The notes below the pieces were generated by a model. It was not told the DNA's origin. It saw only the letters and a list, made by a program, of their open reading frames with translations, and searched no databases. Both the position numbers and the translations under genes were made by a program. A DNA stretch of 64,000 nucleotides. Origin: Microbacterium sp. SLBN-146. Its GTDB lineage: Bacteria; Actinomycetota; Actinomycetes; Actinomycetales; Microbacteriaceae. Positions 7,573 to 15,531 of the stretch are shown piece after piece. Each line of letters begins with the position of its first letter. Positions within the stretch are counted from its first letter, which is position 1. The stretch is from contig NZ_VFMR01000001.1 in NCBI RefSeq assembly GCF_006715145.1, positions 496,001-560,000 of the forward strand. The letters are read 5' to 3'.

Positions 7573-8727
7573 ATGAGCCGACTCTTGATCACCGATGCGA
7601 CGATCCTCACGCAGGATGACGAGCGCCCGTTCCTCGAGAAGGGGACCGTCGTCGTCGAGAACGGATACATCGGGGAGGTGTCCGAACACGCCGTCGAGGT
7701 GAGCGCGGACGACACGGTCATCGACGGGTCGCGGATGGTGGCGACGCCGGGGCTCGTCAACCTGCACTACCACGTCGATCTCGGTAAGGCGGCGGGCGAG
7801 TCCAACGAACGGAAGCCCATGTGGGATCTGCTGTTCGACGACTGGTATCCGTTCCTCGGTCAGCTCACGGAGGAAGAGGCCTACTGGGCGACGCTCGCGA
7901 GCTACGCCGAGTCGATCCGCAACGGCACGACGACGGTCAATGACATGTACGTCCTGAGCCCCGCGCGGGCGAGGGCGGCGAGGGAGATCGGCATGCGCGC
8001 CATCCTCTCGAACGAGATCGCGACGCCCGAGACGGGGATCCACATCCACTTGAACGAGTCCCTCTCCGAAGTCGACGACGCCCTCCGCCGCTTCGGCAAA
8101 CGGCCCACCGAACTCGCCTACGAACTCGGGTTCCTGGGTCCCGACGTCGTGGCGGCGCACTGCGTCCACCTCGACGACGCCGAGATCGGATTCATGGCCG
8201 AGACGGGAACGCACATCTCGCACAACCCCGGCTCGAACGCCTACCTCGGCAACGGCATCGCGCGGCTGAACGACTTCCAGCGCGCAGGGATCAACGTCGG
8301 CATCGGCACGGATGCCGGGTTCTGCTCCGACCTGTTCGAGATCATGCGGTGGGCGGCCTACCTCCACCGCGCCACCACCCGCGACATCTACGCACGCTCG
8401 AGTGCCGAGTCGCTCGTGATGGCGACGCGCAACGGATCCCGCGCACTCGGCCAGAAGACCGGCGTCCTGAACGCCGGGATGAAGGCCGACCTGATTCTCA
8501 TCGACGTCGACCAGGTCAAGTTCGCCATGATGGACCGCACGAACGGCGACGAGGTGACCGAGTTCGTCGTCAACCAGGCGAACGGGTCCGACGTCGACAC
8601 GAGCATCATCGATGGCCGGGTCGTCATGCGGGGCGGCGTCCTGACGACGGTCGACGAGAACGCGATCTCCGAGGGTGTCGCACGGTCGCTGCGCGAGGCC
8701 GGCGAGCGCTACTTCGGCGGACACTGA
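7573..8727 (+). CDS. ATZ/TRZ-type amidohydrolase with internal deletion
   Basis: 384-residue metal-dependent amidohydrolase of the cytosine-deaminase/chlorohydrolase group, which removes amino groups from N-heterocycles. The metal ligands look present: His65-Tyr-His67, His159 in HIHLNES, His196/199 in AAHCVHL and Asp247 in GIGTDAG. It closely resembles the full-length paralogue at 23643-24965, but about 52 residues are missing in frame after LSNEIA (around base 8020), where the paralogue carries the segment with KVWMGIEWLPLASPEML. This removes part of the TIM barrel, so activity is uncertain. The operator-like S1 lies just upstream. It is the first gene of the catabolic island and converges on the amidase. 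Confidence 0.88.
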   Translation: MSRLLITDATILTQDDERPFLEKGTVVVENGYIGEVSEHAVEVSADDTVIDGSRMVATPGLVNLHYHVDLGKAAGESNERKPMWDLLFDDWYPFLGQLTEEEAYWATLASYAESIRNGTTTVNDMYVLSPARARAAREIGMRAILSNEIATPETGIHIHLNESLSEVDDALRRFGKRPTELAYELGFLGPDVVAAHCVHLDDAEIGFMAETGTHISHNPGSNAYLGNGIARLNDFQRAGINVGIGTDAGFCSDLFEIMRWAAYLHRATTRDIYARSSAESLVMATRNGSRALGQKTGVLNAGMKADLILIDVDQVKFAMMDRTNGDEVTEFVVNQANGSDVDTSIIDGRVVMRGGVLTTVDENAISEGVARSLREAGERYFGGH

Positions 8728-8759
8728 CGCGAGCTCGCACGGCGCGGAGGGGGATGCTC

Positions 8760-8784
8760 CTCCCGAGCCCCCGCGGCTCGGGAG
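8760..8784. terminator. Bidirectional terminator hairpin
   Basis: 10-bp GC-rich stem (CTCCCGAGCC / GGCTCGGGAG) with a CCCGC loop in the 63-base gap between two convergent genes. No T-tract. Confidence 0.65.
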
Positions 8785-8790
8785 CGGAGG

Positions 8791-10218
8791 CTACCGGGCC
8801 GTGCGGCGCTCGATCGTGGGGGCGACGATCTGCTCGAGCCGCTCGGCGACGGCGAGCACGAGGTCGTCCGCGGCCCATCCGCCGACGACCTGGAGTCCGA
8901 TCGGCAACCGTCCTGCACCCAGATCCACCGGCACCGTGATCGCGGGCTGACCAGAGATGTTGAACGGGTAGGTGTAGGGCGTCCACGTGATCCACGGCAG
9001 CGGAGCATCCGCCTCGCCACCGGCCGGCACTTCGGCATCCGCCTCGAACGCCGTGAGCGGCATGGTCGGCATGATCAGTACGTCGTACCGCGTCAGCACG
9101 TCGAAGATCCGCGCATTGAACGCGCGCCGGGCCTGCAGCGCGTCGAGGAAGCCGGCGAGCGAGTACTCCTCGGCGAGGCCCGTGAGCCGCGCGAGTCCCG
9201 GGTCCATGATGTCGCCGACGCTCCGTGACAGCTCCGCGAAGCCGAACCCGCGCCCCGTGACCCACAGGGCCTCGAAGACGGTCCGCGGAACCGGGATACT
9301 CAGGTCGACGTCTTCCACGACGCCGATCCCCGAGGCAGGGAGCGCCGAGAGAACGGGCCGGAGGCGCTCGGCGACCTCGTCGGAGGGCGCGATCCCCCAC
9401 GGCTCCCGCACGACGCCGATCCGCCACGGACGCCCGAGCGGAAGCGGGACGGGCTCGGCGAAGGCGGACTGCGGATCGCGCGGATCCGCGCCCCTCGTGA
9501 TGCGCAGGACGGCGCGCGCGTCGGCGACGGACCGCGTCAGGGGTCCCGCGTGGGACAGCGATTCGTTGACCGTCCCCGGCCACACCGGGATCGCGCTGAG
9601 GGTCGGCTTGAGACCGACCGTGCCGCAGAACGCGGCGGGGATGCGGATGGAGCCGCCGGCATCCGATCCGGTCGCGATCGGCACGGCACCCGCACCCACC
9701 GTCGCCCCCGACCCCGCCGATGACCCGCCGCTGTTGCGCGACGGATCCCAGGGGTTCCGCGTCACGCCCGTGAGCGGCGAGATGCCGGTGCCCTTCCAGC
9801 CGAACTCGGGCGTCGTCGTGCGGCCGATGATGACGGTTCCCGCGTCGACGAGTCGCTGCACCATGGGCGAAGCCGTCGTCGCCGGAGTATCCGTCGTCGT
9901 GCGGGATCCCTTGAGCGCGGGCTCCCCCGCGATGTACATGTTGTCCTTCGAGGCGATCGGCACACCGTGCAGGGCGCTGCGCAGCATCCCGGCTCGCGCT
10001 TCCCGCTCGCGCTCCACCGCTTCGGCGCGCGCGGCGTCGTCTCGGAACGCGACGTAGGCGTTGATCTCCGTGTCGTCCTGCTTCGCGAGCGACAGGGCGA
10101 GTTCGACGAGCATGACGGGCGACAGCGTGCCGTCGGCGACGCCACGGGCGAGGTGGAGTCCGGATGCCGCGCGGTAGGCCGCTTCGTCGAGGTCGCGGTA
10201 CGTGCCCCCGAGGTTCAT
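8791..10218 (-). CDS. Amidase-signature-family amidase
   Basis: 475-residue amidase-signature hydrolase, which cleaves a carboxamide or N-acyl bond with a Ser-cisSer-Lys triad. The triad is visible as Lys91 in IASKDNM, Ser166/167 in NSGGSSAGS and Ser190 in GSDAGGSIRIPAAFCG. The length is normal. The ATG start overlaps the stop of the upstream aminotransferase gene (ATGA), the end of a five-gene run with spacing below 45 bp. In this island it could hydrolyse an acetamide- or formamide-type product of pyrimidine ring opening (inference). The exact substrate is not readable from the motifs. Confidence 0.92.
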   Translation of the reverse strand: MNLGGTYRDLDEAAYRAASGLHLARGVADGTLSPVMLVELALSLAKQDDTEINAYVAFRDDAARAEAVEREREARAGMLRSALHGVPIASKDNMYIAGEPALKGSRTTTDTPATTASPMVQRLVDAGTVIIGRTTTPEFGWKGTGISPLTGVTRNPWDPSRNSGGSSAGSGATVGAGAVPIATGSDAGGSIRIPAAFCGTVGLKPTLSAIPVWPGTVNESLSHAGPLTRSVADARAVLRITRGADPRDPQSAFAEPVPLPLGRPWRIGVVREPWGIAPSDEVAERLRPVLSALPASGIGVVEDVDLSIPVPRTVFEALWVTGRGFGFAELSRSVGDIMDPGLARLTGLAEEYSLAGFLDALQARRAFNARIFDVLTRYDVLIMPTMPLTAFEADAEVPAGGEADAPLPWITWTPYTYPFNISGQPAITVPVDLGAGRLPIGLQVVGGWAADDLVLAVAERLEQIVAPTIERRTAR

Positions 10219-11303
10219 CGCACGGGCTCCAGGGCCAGCGCGCGCCAGGCGTCGGCGAAGCGCTCGACCCACTCGGTCGGAACGGAGGTGCTGATCTTGA
10301 CGAACCGCTCTCCGAAGCGCGGCGACTGATAGGTGCCGGGACGGATGAAGACGTTCGCTTCGTCGAGGAGCCGCTCGCACACGTCATCGGCCAGAAGGCC
10401 CGAGCCGCTCACATCGACCGCGAGGAAGTTGCCGTGCGATCCGGGCACGACGACCTCGCCGAGACCCGTCTCGGCGACGACCGCCTCGACGCGGTCGATG
10501 TTCGCGCGGTTCACCGACCGGACGTACTCGAGCCACGGCTCGCGTCCGCGGAGCCCCGCGATCGCACCGCGCTGCCCGACGATCGAGGAGCCGAGCGGAT
10601 TGGCCGGCACCGCCATGATCGAAGCGAGCAGCTCGGGGCGCGCGACGACGGCGCCGAGGCGCATGCCTGCGAGACCGAGCCACTTCGAGAAGCTGTAGGT
10701 CGTGAAGGTGCGGTCGGGAGAGAGGTCCGCGACGAGGGTGTGCCCCGAGGCGAAGTGGCGGTACGTGCAGTCGTGGACGATGTACGAGTCGGTCTCGCGT
10801 GCGAGCGCGACGATCGCCTCGAGCTCGTCCCTGCCGTAGCGGCTGCCGAGCGGGTTGAGCGGGTCGATGAGGTAGATGATCGACCGAGGCTCGATGACGG
10901 CGGCCACCTGCTCGGCCCGAAGAGTCCGCCCCGGGTTCTCGTAGACGTCGAGCGCCGACACGGGGATGCCGCTCCGGCCGAGGAACCGGCCCGGCCACGG
11001 CCATCCCGGATCCGTCGTGATGAGCCGTGACACCTCGCCGCCGAGGACCGTGCAGATCTGATGGAGGCCCGCGACCGCGCCATCCGTGATCCAGGCGTCG
11101 AAACCGGCGCGGCCGAGATCCTCGACGACGAGCTCGCGCAGCTCGGCGAATCCGCCCGGAGGCGCGTAGAGCTGGAATTCCCTCGCCGCGAGCGATTCCT
11201 CCATCGCCTCGACGACGGCACGCGGGGGTGCGAGGTGCGTCGTGTTCTGCCCCATCCAGATGATGTCCGGGGATGCGAGCAGCTGCTCGAAGCTGGCGGC
11301 CAT
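10215..11303 (-). CDS. PLP-dependent class I/II aminotransferase
   Basis: 362-residue fold-type I aminotransferase. The Schiff-base lysine is Lys207 in TTYSFSKWLGLAGMRLG. PLP contacts include the PLNP-like loop (DPLNPLGSRYGRDEL, about 148-160) and Asp178 in YIVHDCTYRH. The N-terminal part (LYAPPGGFAELRELV) matches aspartate/aromatic-type enzymes of the MalY/histidinol-phosphate group. The start ATG at 11303 is preceded by a GGAAT-rich leader. It is coupled to the amidase by ATGA overlap, so it probably handles an amino or oxo intermediate of the same pathway, for example a semialdehyde formed after ring opening (inference). Confidence 0.9.
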   Translation of the reverse strand: MAASFEQLLASPDIIWMGQNTTHLAPPRAVVEAMEESLAAREFQLYAPPGGFAELRELVVEDLGRAGFDAWITDGAVAGLHQICTVLGGEVSRLITTDPGWPWPGRFLGRSGIPVSALDVYENPGRTLRAEQVAAVIEPRSIIYLIDPLNPLGSRYGRDELEAIVALARETDSYIVHDCTYRHFASGHTLVADLSPDRTFTTYSFSKWLGLAGMRLGAVVARPELLASIMAVPANPLGSSIVGQRGAIAGLRGREPWLEYVRSVNRANIDRVEAVVAETGLGEVVVPGSHGNFLAVDVSGSGLLADDVCERLLDEANVFIRPGTYQSPRFGERFVKISTSVPTEWVERFADAWRALALEPVR

Positions 11304-11335
11304 GCCGTGGATTCCTTTCGATTGCGCGCGCGACG

Positions 11336-12310
11336 TCACGCGTCGACGAGTGTGCCCTCGACGATGCGAGGGATGCCGTCGAGGTAGACGGTGGCGTCCT
11401 TCATGACGCAGTCCAAGTGGGCGACCGCCGCGACGGTGCCGCCGTAGGCGATCGAGTTGCCGAAGGCGATGTGGGCGCTTCCGAGCGTCGACTCGGTCTC
11501 CATCGGCACCCCGCAGACGGAGCCCTGCGGATTGAGACCGACCGAGACCTCCGCCAGATTGCTCATCCGCGGGTCGCGGCATGCCTCGATCATGTGGGTG
11601 AGGCGCTCGGCCTCGGCGCCGTCCGTCGAGACGAGCACGCCGTCGCGGATGTGGAGGGCGGATGCCGCGGCCGCCGGCCCCTGACCCATGAAGAGGTAGT
11701 CGCCGTCGATCACGACGGTGCCCGAGCTCGAGCCCTCGACGGGTGCCGTGCCGGACTCGATGTCGGGCGGCGCCATGTAGTCACCGGGATTGCGCGCGAC
11801 GCCCGTGAGGGCGCGCCCCTTCCGCCCCTCCACCGATCCGCGCAGGTCGGTACCGGCCGGCGTCACGATGCGGTACGTCGAGGCGTTCTCCCACGCACGT
11901 GCGAGCACCTGCGTCACGACGGCGAGCGCGTCGAAGTCGACGTCGAACGGACCTCCGATGCGGAACGTGTCGGCCACGACGCCCGGCATGCACAGGTAGC
12001 GCGTGCCCGCCGCAGACGCGTCACGCCGCGCTTTGCTGGATCCGATGAACGTCGACGTGAGCTCGATGCCGCAGTCGACGGCGGACAGTTCCTCGGCGAT
12101 GTCGTCTGGCGGCGCGCTCCCGGGCAGGTCGTACCGCGGCAGGATCCGGACGATCGGAATCCCACCGCGCTCCTCGATTCCGAGCGCGAGACCCTCCACG
12201 ACAGTGGCATCCGTCCCGGCATCCGTGAGCAGCACGACCCGCTCGCCGCGCGCGAGGCCCAAGCACATGTCGAGCGCGCGCGCCACAGTGGCCGACGGAA
12301 GCAGGCTCAC
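11336..12310 (-). CDS. M29-aminopeptidase-like / NicX-type metalloenzyme
   Basis: 324-residue member of the family that includes thermophilic M29 aminopeptidases and NicX, the 2,5-dihydroxypyridine 5,6-dioxygenase. Conserved C-terminal features are seen: GSAHIAFGNS (metal His) and VAHLDCVMKDATVYLDG with the His298-Leu-Asp300 pair. The GTG start overlaps the stop of the LLM gene (GTGA). In a nitrogen-heterocycle island a NicX-like ring-opening or hydrolytic role is more likely than peptide cleavage, but the motifs do not separate the two. Nothing suggests secretion. It is part of the 14566-to-8791 operon. Confidence 0.75.
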   Translation of the reverse strand: MSLLPSATVARALDMCLGLARGERVVLLTDAGTDATVVEGLALGIEERGGIPIVRILPRYDLPGSAPPDDIAEELSAVDCGIELTSTFIGSSKARRDASAAGTRYLCMPGVVADTFRIGGPFDVDFDALAVVTQVLARAWENASTYRIVTPAGTDLRGSVEGRKGRALTGVARNPGDYMAPPDIESGTAPVEGSSSGTVVIDGDYLFMGQGPAAAASALHIRDGVLVSTDGAEAERLTHMIEACRDPRMSNLAEVSVGLNPQGSVCGVPMETESTLGSAHIAFGNSIAYGGTVAAVAHLDCVMKDATVYLDGIPRIVEGTLVDA

Positions 12311-13311
12311 TGCGATCCCTCCGCGAGCGCGAACGCGTCGGAGAAGTCGGCGATCGTCTTCATCCGCGTGTCGGCGTCGCCCCCCAGGGGGAAGACAGTC
12401 ATGCAGTCGATCCCGAGCTCCCGCAGGTTGTCGACGTGCGTCTTGACGCTCGCCTTGTCGCCGGCGAGCGCCATTCGCTTGACGAAGTCGTCGGGAAGGA
12501 GGCGGGCCGCCTCGGCGGCCTCCTGGAACTCCCCGCCCGCGTACATGCCCTGCACGGTCGCGATGAGGTCGCGGTCGAGCCCCGCGAGTTCGCAGTACAT
12601 GGGCGCCGTCTGCGGGAACCACGCGGCGATGGTGCGGGCAGCTTCCATCGCGACCGACTCGTCGTCGTCGATCGCACCGTAGGCGAACACCGAGATCTCG
12701 GGGCGCTTGTCGCGGCCGGCGGCCTCCACTCCGCGATCGATGTGGTCAAGCGCGTACTGCAGCCCCTCGGGGTGCAAGCCCGCGAGCAGCACGACGCCGT
12801 CGGCGATCCGGCCCGCGAGTTCGAGCGTCTTCGGCCCGCTCGCGGAGATGTAGACGGGAATCTCGGTCGGAACGTCGTAGCGCATATGCGCGTCGTCGAG
12901 CTCGAACCCGCGCGCCTTCCATGTGACGGTCTCCCCCGTCCACAGGCGACGTGCCGCGACGATCGCGTCTTCGAGCAGGGCCAAGCGAGCGGGCGCGAGC
13001 CCGAGCGCGAGGAGCGGGCGGTCGCCCGCCCCGATGCCGTAGACGGCTCGGCCGCCCGAGATCTCGTCGAGCGTCGCCGCAGCGACCGCGCCGAGGGCGG
13101 GGTGGCGCGTGACAGGGTTCGTCACAGCAGTCCCGATCGACATGCGCCGACTGCGCAGCGCGGCGATCGTCAGGTACATGTAGCTGTACTTGGAGTGCAG
13201 GGACGAATCGGTGAGCCAGAACTCGTCGAAGCCCAGCCCCTCGATCGTCTCGACCATGTCGCCGAACTGCTGAGAGGGATAGACGGGCTGGAGTGCGACG
13301 CCGGATTTCAT
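12307..13311 (-). CDS. Luciferase-like (LLM-class) oxidoreductase, F420/MER-like
   Basis: 334-residue TIM-barrel flavin or F420 enzyme of the bacterial luciferase superfamily. The N-terminal segment (MKSGVALQPVYPSQQF), GIGAGDRPLLALGL and the ISASGPKTLELAGRIADGVVL stretch resemble methylenetetrahydromethanopterin-reductase-like LLM proteins, many of which use F420 in actinobacteria. That makes it different from the NtaA- and RutA-like monooxygenases elsewhere in the island. It could reduce or oxygenate an intermediate; substrate and cofactor cannot be settled here. It sits in one operon between the M20 gene (43-bp gap) and the M29-like gene (GTGA overlap). Confidence 0.85.
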   Translation of the reverse strand: MKSGVALQPVYPSQQFGDMVETIEGLGFDEFWLTDSSLHSKYSYMYLTIAALRSRRMSIGTAVTNPVTRHPALGAVAAATLDEISGGRAVYGIGAGDRPLLALGLAPARLALLEDAIVAARRLWTGETVTWKARGFELDDAHMRYDVPTEIPVYISASGPKTLELAGRIADGVVLLAGLHPEGLQYALDHIDRGVEAAGRDKRPEISVFAYGAIDDDESVAMEAARTIAAWFPQTAPMYCELAGLDRDLIATVQGMYAGGEFQEAAEAARLLPDDFVKRMALAGDKASVKTHVDNLRELGIDCMTVFPLGGDADTRMKTIADFSDAFALAEGSQ

Positions 13312-13354
13312 GCGGAACCTCGATCGAGAAGGCGGGAGTGCGACGTGACCGGGG

Positions 13355-14566
13355 TCACTGTGCGCCGAGCGCGATGGCCGCAAAGGTCGCGTAGACCCGG
13401 GTGGCCTCGATGATGTCGTCGACGGAGAGGTGCTCGTCGGGGCAGTAGACGGGCTCACCACCCGGTCCGAAGATGATCGTGGGGATGTCCTCGCCGAAGC
13501 TGGCGGTGTCGCCCAGCCATCCTGCTGCCTGCAGTTCGGGCTCCGTGCCGCGAACCGACCCGACGGCGCGGCGCATGAGGGTGGTCACTTCGTCGTCGGG
13601 GGATGCCAGGTAGCCGGCCTTCACGTCGGCGAGCACGACCTCGGCCTCGAACCGCGGCTCCTTCTCTTTCGCGCGGGCGAGGCACGCGTCGATCTCGGCG
13701 CGCACCTCTTCGATCGTCACACCGGGCTGGGGACGGCAGTCGACGCGGATGACGCACTCGTCCGGGATCATCGACGGCCCTCCGGGGGGCAGACCGCCGT
13801 ACACGCGGCCGGGCGCCATGTACGTCTCAGGGCCGAACAGGTCGACGACCCAGTCCTCGAGCACGGGTTCGAGCTTCGACTTGTCGAGTTCGATGATCGC
13901 GTAGGCGGCGAGCATGTTGGCGTTGATCGCGAGCGGCTTGTGACACGTGTGGGCGGAGACGCCGCGCACGAGGATGTCGAAGTAGTAGCGGCCGCGGTGC
14001 CCGAGGAAGATCTCGTTGTCGGAGAGCTCTCCGAGCACGCAGTAGTCGGCCGTGTACTCCTTGAAGTACTCGATCGACCCGATCTGGTCGCCCATGTGGT
14101 CGGATACGGCAGCGATGGCGACGCGGCCCTGGACCGCGATGCCCGACGCGCGCAACGCCTCGGCGGCGACGATCTGGCACACGAGCGCGGCCTTCATGTC
14201 CATGATCCCGTGGCCGTAGACGGCTCCGTCGATGAGGTCTCCCGAGAACGGCTGGGTCTTCGTCCAGCCGTGCGACACGGGCTTCGTGTCCATGTGACCC
14301 GTCAGGACGACGGTCTTGCCGCCGAGTGCGGGGTCGCCGAAGTCGATGTGTCCGACCGCGTTGGGCCGCTCGGGGAGGACCGGCTGCAGCGCGACGCCGT
14401 CGAATCCGGACTCGCGCATGACCTCGGCGAGGTAGGCGGCGAGAGGACCCTCTTCTCCCAGGATGCTGGGGATACGGCACACTTCCTGCACCAGGCGGAC
14501 GAGTCGGTCGGTGTCGATGTGCGCCGCGACCCTCTGATAGACGTCGGCATCGATGAGTGTGGTCAT
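13355..14566 (-). CDS. M20-family deacylase/deformylase-like protein with altered catalytic Glu pair
   Basis: 403-residue M20/ArgE-type metallohydrolase. Metal-site residues His91 and Asp93 (LTGHMDTKP) and Asp123 (GIMDMKAAL) are present, and a dimerisation domain follows. The usual DEE-GS motif with catalytic base and bridging Glu reads SDHMGDQIGS (155-164), so the Glu pair is replaced by His-Met. YlmB, the formylaminopyrimidine deformylase of thiamine salvage, is an M20 protein, so deformylation of N-formyl-aminomethyl-pyrimidine is an attractive role next to ThiXYZ and TenA, but the replaced residues demand caution. It is the first gene of the operon. Start 14566 is chosen because GAAGGG lies at good distance; 14584 is an alternative. 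Confidence 0.8.
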   Translation of the reverse strand: MTTLIDADVYQRVAAHIDTDRLVRLVQEVCRIPSILGEEGPLAAYLAEVMRESGFDGVALQPVLPERPNAVGHIDFGDPALGGKTVVLTGHMDTKPVSHGWTKTQPFSGDLIDGAVYGHGIMDMKAALVCQIVAAEALRASGIAVQGRVAIAAVSDHMGDQIGSIEYFKEYTADYCVLGELSDNEIFLGHRGRYYFDILVRGVSAHTCHKPLAINANMLAAYAIIELDKSKLEPVLEDWVVDLFGPETYMAPGRVYGGLPPGGPSMIPDECVIRVDCRPQPGVTIEEVRAEIDACLARAKEKEPRFEAEVVLADVKAGYLASPDDEVTTLMRRAVGSVRGTEPELQAAGWLGDTASFGEDIPTIIFGPGGEPVYCPDEHLSVDDIIEATRVYATFAAIALGAQ

Positions 14567-14593
14567 GGAGCACGGGCCCTTCATCTCAGGTTG

Positions 14594-14620
14594 GTATATG
14601 AGATCTTATCTCTCGGATAT
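14594..14620. promoter_or_regulatory. GntR-type operator candidate S2
   Basis: GTATATGAGATCTTATCTC followed by GGATAT lies 28-54 bases upstream of the M20 start. It contains TGAGATCT and a second, imperfect half-site. Confidence 0.55.
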
Positions 14621-14678
14621 TACAGTTCGACCCGAGAGCGGGGCCCTACGTAAACTCTGCGTTACGAAGCGGGAGGAG

Positions 14679-15320
14679 TCACTGTTCGCGCGCGACGACG
14701 ACCTGCAGAGCGCGCGCCTGCGCTGCGGCGACACTGCCGAGGTGGGCGGTCAGCACACGCCGAGCGCTCGCCTCGTCCCCACGCTCGAGCGCGTCGACGA
14801 TCTGCTCGTGCTGCTGGATGGACTCCTCGAACCGGGCGCGGCCCGCGCCGAGCTTTCCCAATCGGCGGAGGTGGAGCGTGAGCTTCTCGACGACTCCCGC
14901 GAGCAGTCGATTGTCGAGCTGCGCGAGCAGGAGGTCGTCGAACTCGTCGAGACGCGCCGAGACGTCCGCGAGCATCCCCGCCGCCAGCGCCGAGCGCGTC
15001 TCCTCGACATTCGCGCGGAGCCGCGCGATGGCGCCCTGATCGTCGGCCGTCATCCGCAGACCTTCGGATTCGAGAAGCTCGCGGGCCTCGAAGAGCTCTC
15101 GCGCATCGTCCGGCGTATACGTGCGCGCACGCGCCCCTTTATACGGTGCGATCTCCACGAGACCGTCATGCTCGAGGCGGACGAGGGCCTCGCGGATCGG
15201 CGTCTTGCTCACGCCGTAGCGGGCGGACAGCGCGACCTCGCGCAGCGAGTCACCCGGGGCGTACTCGTGCTCGATGAGTGCATCGCGCAACCGCAGGTAG
15301 ACCAGTTCTTTGATCTGCAC
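14679..15320 (-). CDS. GntR/FCD-family transcription regulator (paralogue 1)
   Basis: 213-residue regulator. An N-terminal winged helix (GVSKTPIREALVRLEHDGLVE, the GntR recognition region) is followed by an all-helical FCD ligand domain (LFEARELLESEGL, DEFDDLLLAQLDN, HLRRLGKLG, QQHEQIVDALERGD). It is clearly paralogous to the GntR protein at 17066. FCD regulators usually repress carbon-source genes and release DNA on binding an acid intermediate. The start is a GTG; no good upstream ATG exists. AGATCTCA-type sites on both sides (14594 and 15390) and at four more promoters of the island make it a likely local regulator. Confidence 0.92.
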   Translation of the reverse strand: MQIKELVYLRLRDALIEHEYAPGDSLREVALSARYGVSKTPIREALVRLEHDGLVEIAPYKGARARTYTPDDARELFEARELLESEGLRMTADDQGAIARLRANVEETRSALAAGMLADVSARLDEFDDLLLAQLDNRLLAGVVEKLTLHLRRLGKLGAGRARFEESIQQHEQIVDALERGDEASARRVLTAHLGSVAAAQARALQVVVAREQ

Positions 15321-15389
15321 GGGTTCTACTTCGTGGATGGCGATGGCAGGGCCCTCTCGAACTCATCGCGACGACCGCACGCCACCGCT

Positions 15390-15412
15390 CGGATATGGTA
15401 TCCGAAATCTCA
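15390..15412. promoter_or_regulatory. GntR-type operator candidate S3
   Basis: CGGATATGGTATCCGAAATCTCA lies 70 bases upstream of the GntR gene start, with an ATCTCA half-site and the palindrome GGATATGGTATCC. It is compatible with autoregulation. Confidence 0.45.
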
Positions 15413-15493
15413 CCCGCACCCCCGGGTCGCGGTGTGTTAATTCCGCGTTACCAAACCCCTCCGAGCGCGGAGTCGGCGCAGCACCGTCTTAGG

Positions 15494-15512
15494 ATCGCAT
15501 ATTAGATCTCAT
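15494..15512. promoter_or_regulatory. GntR-type operator candidate S4
   Basis: ATCGCATATTAGATCTCAT lies 19 bases before the aldehyde dehydrogenase start, with the same arrangement as S1 (AT-rich, then AGATCTCAT). It is in the divergent region with the GntR gene. Confidence 0.55.
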
Positions 15513-15531
15513 TCGACGCTCAGGAGCACTT

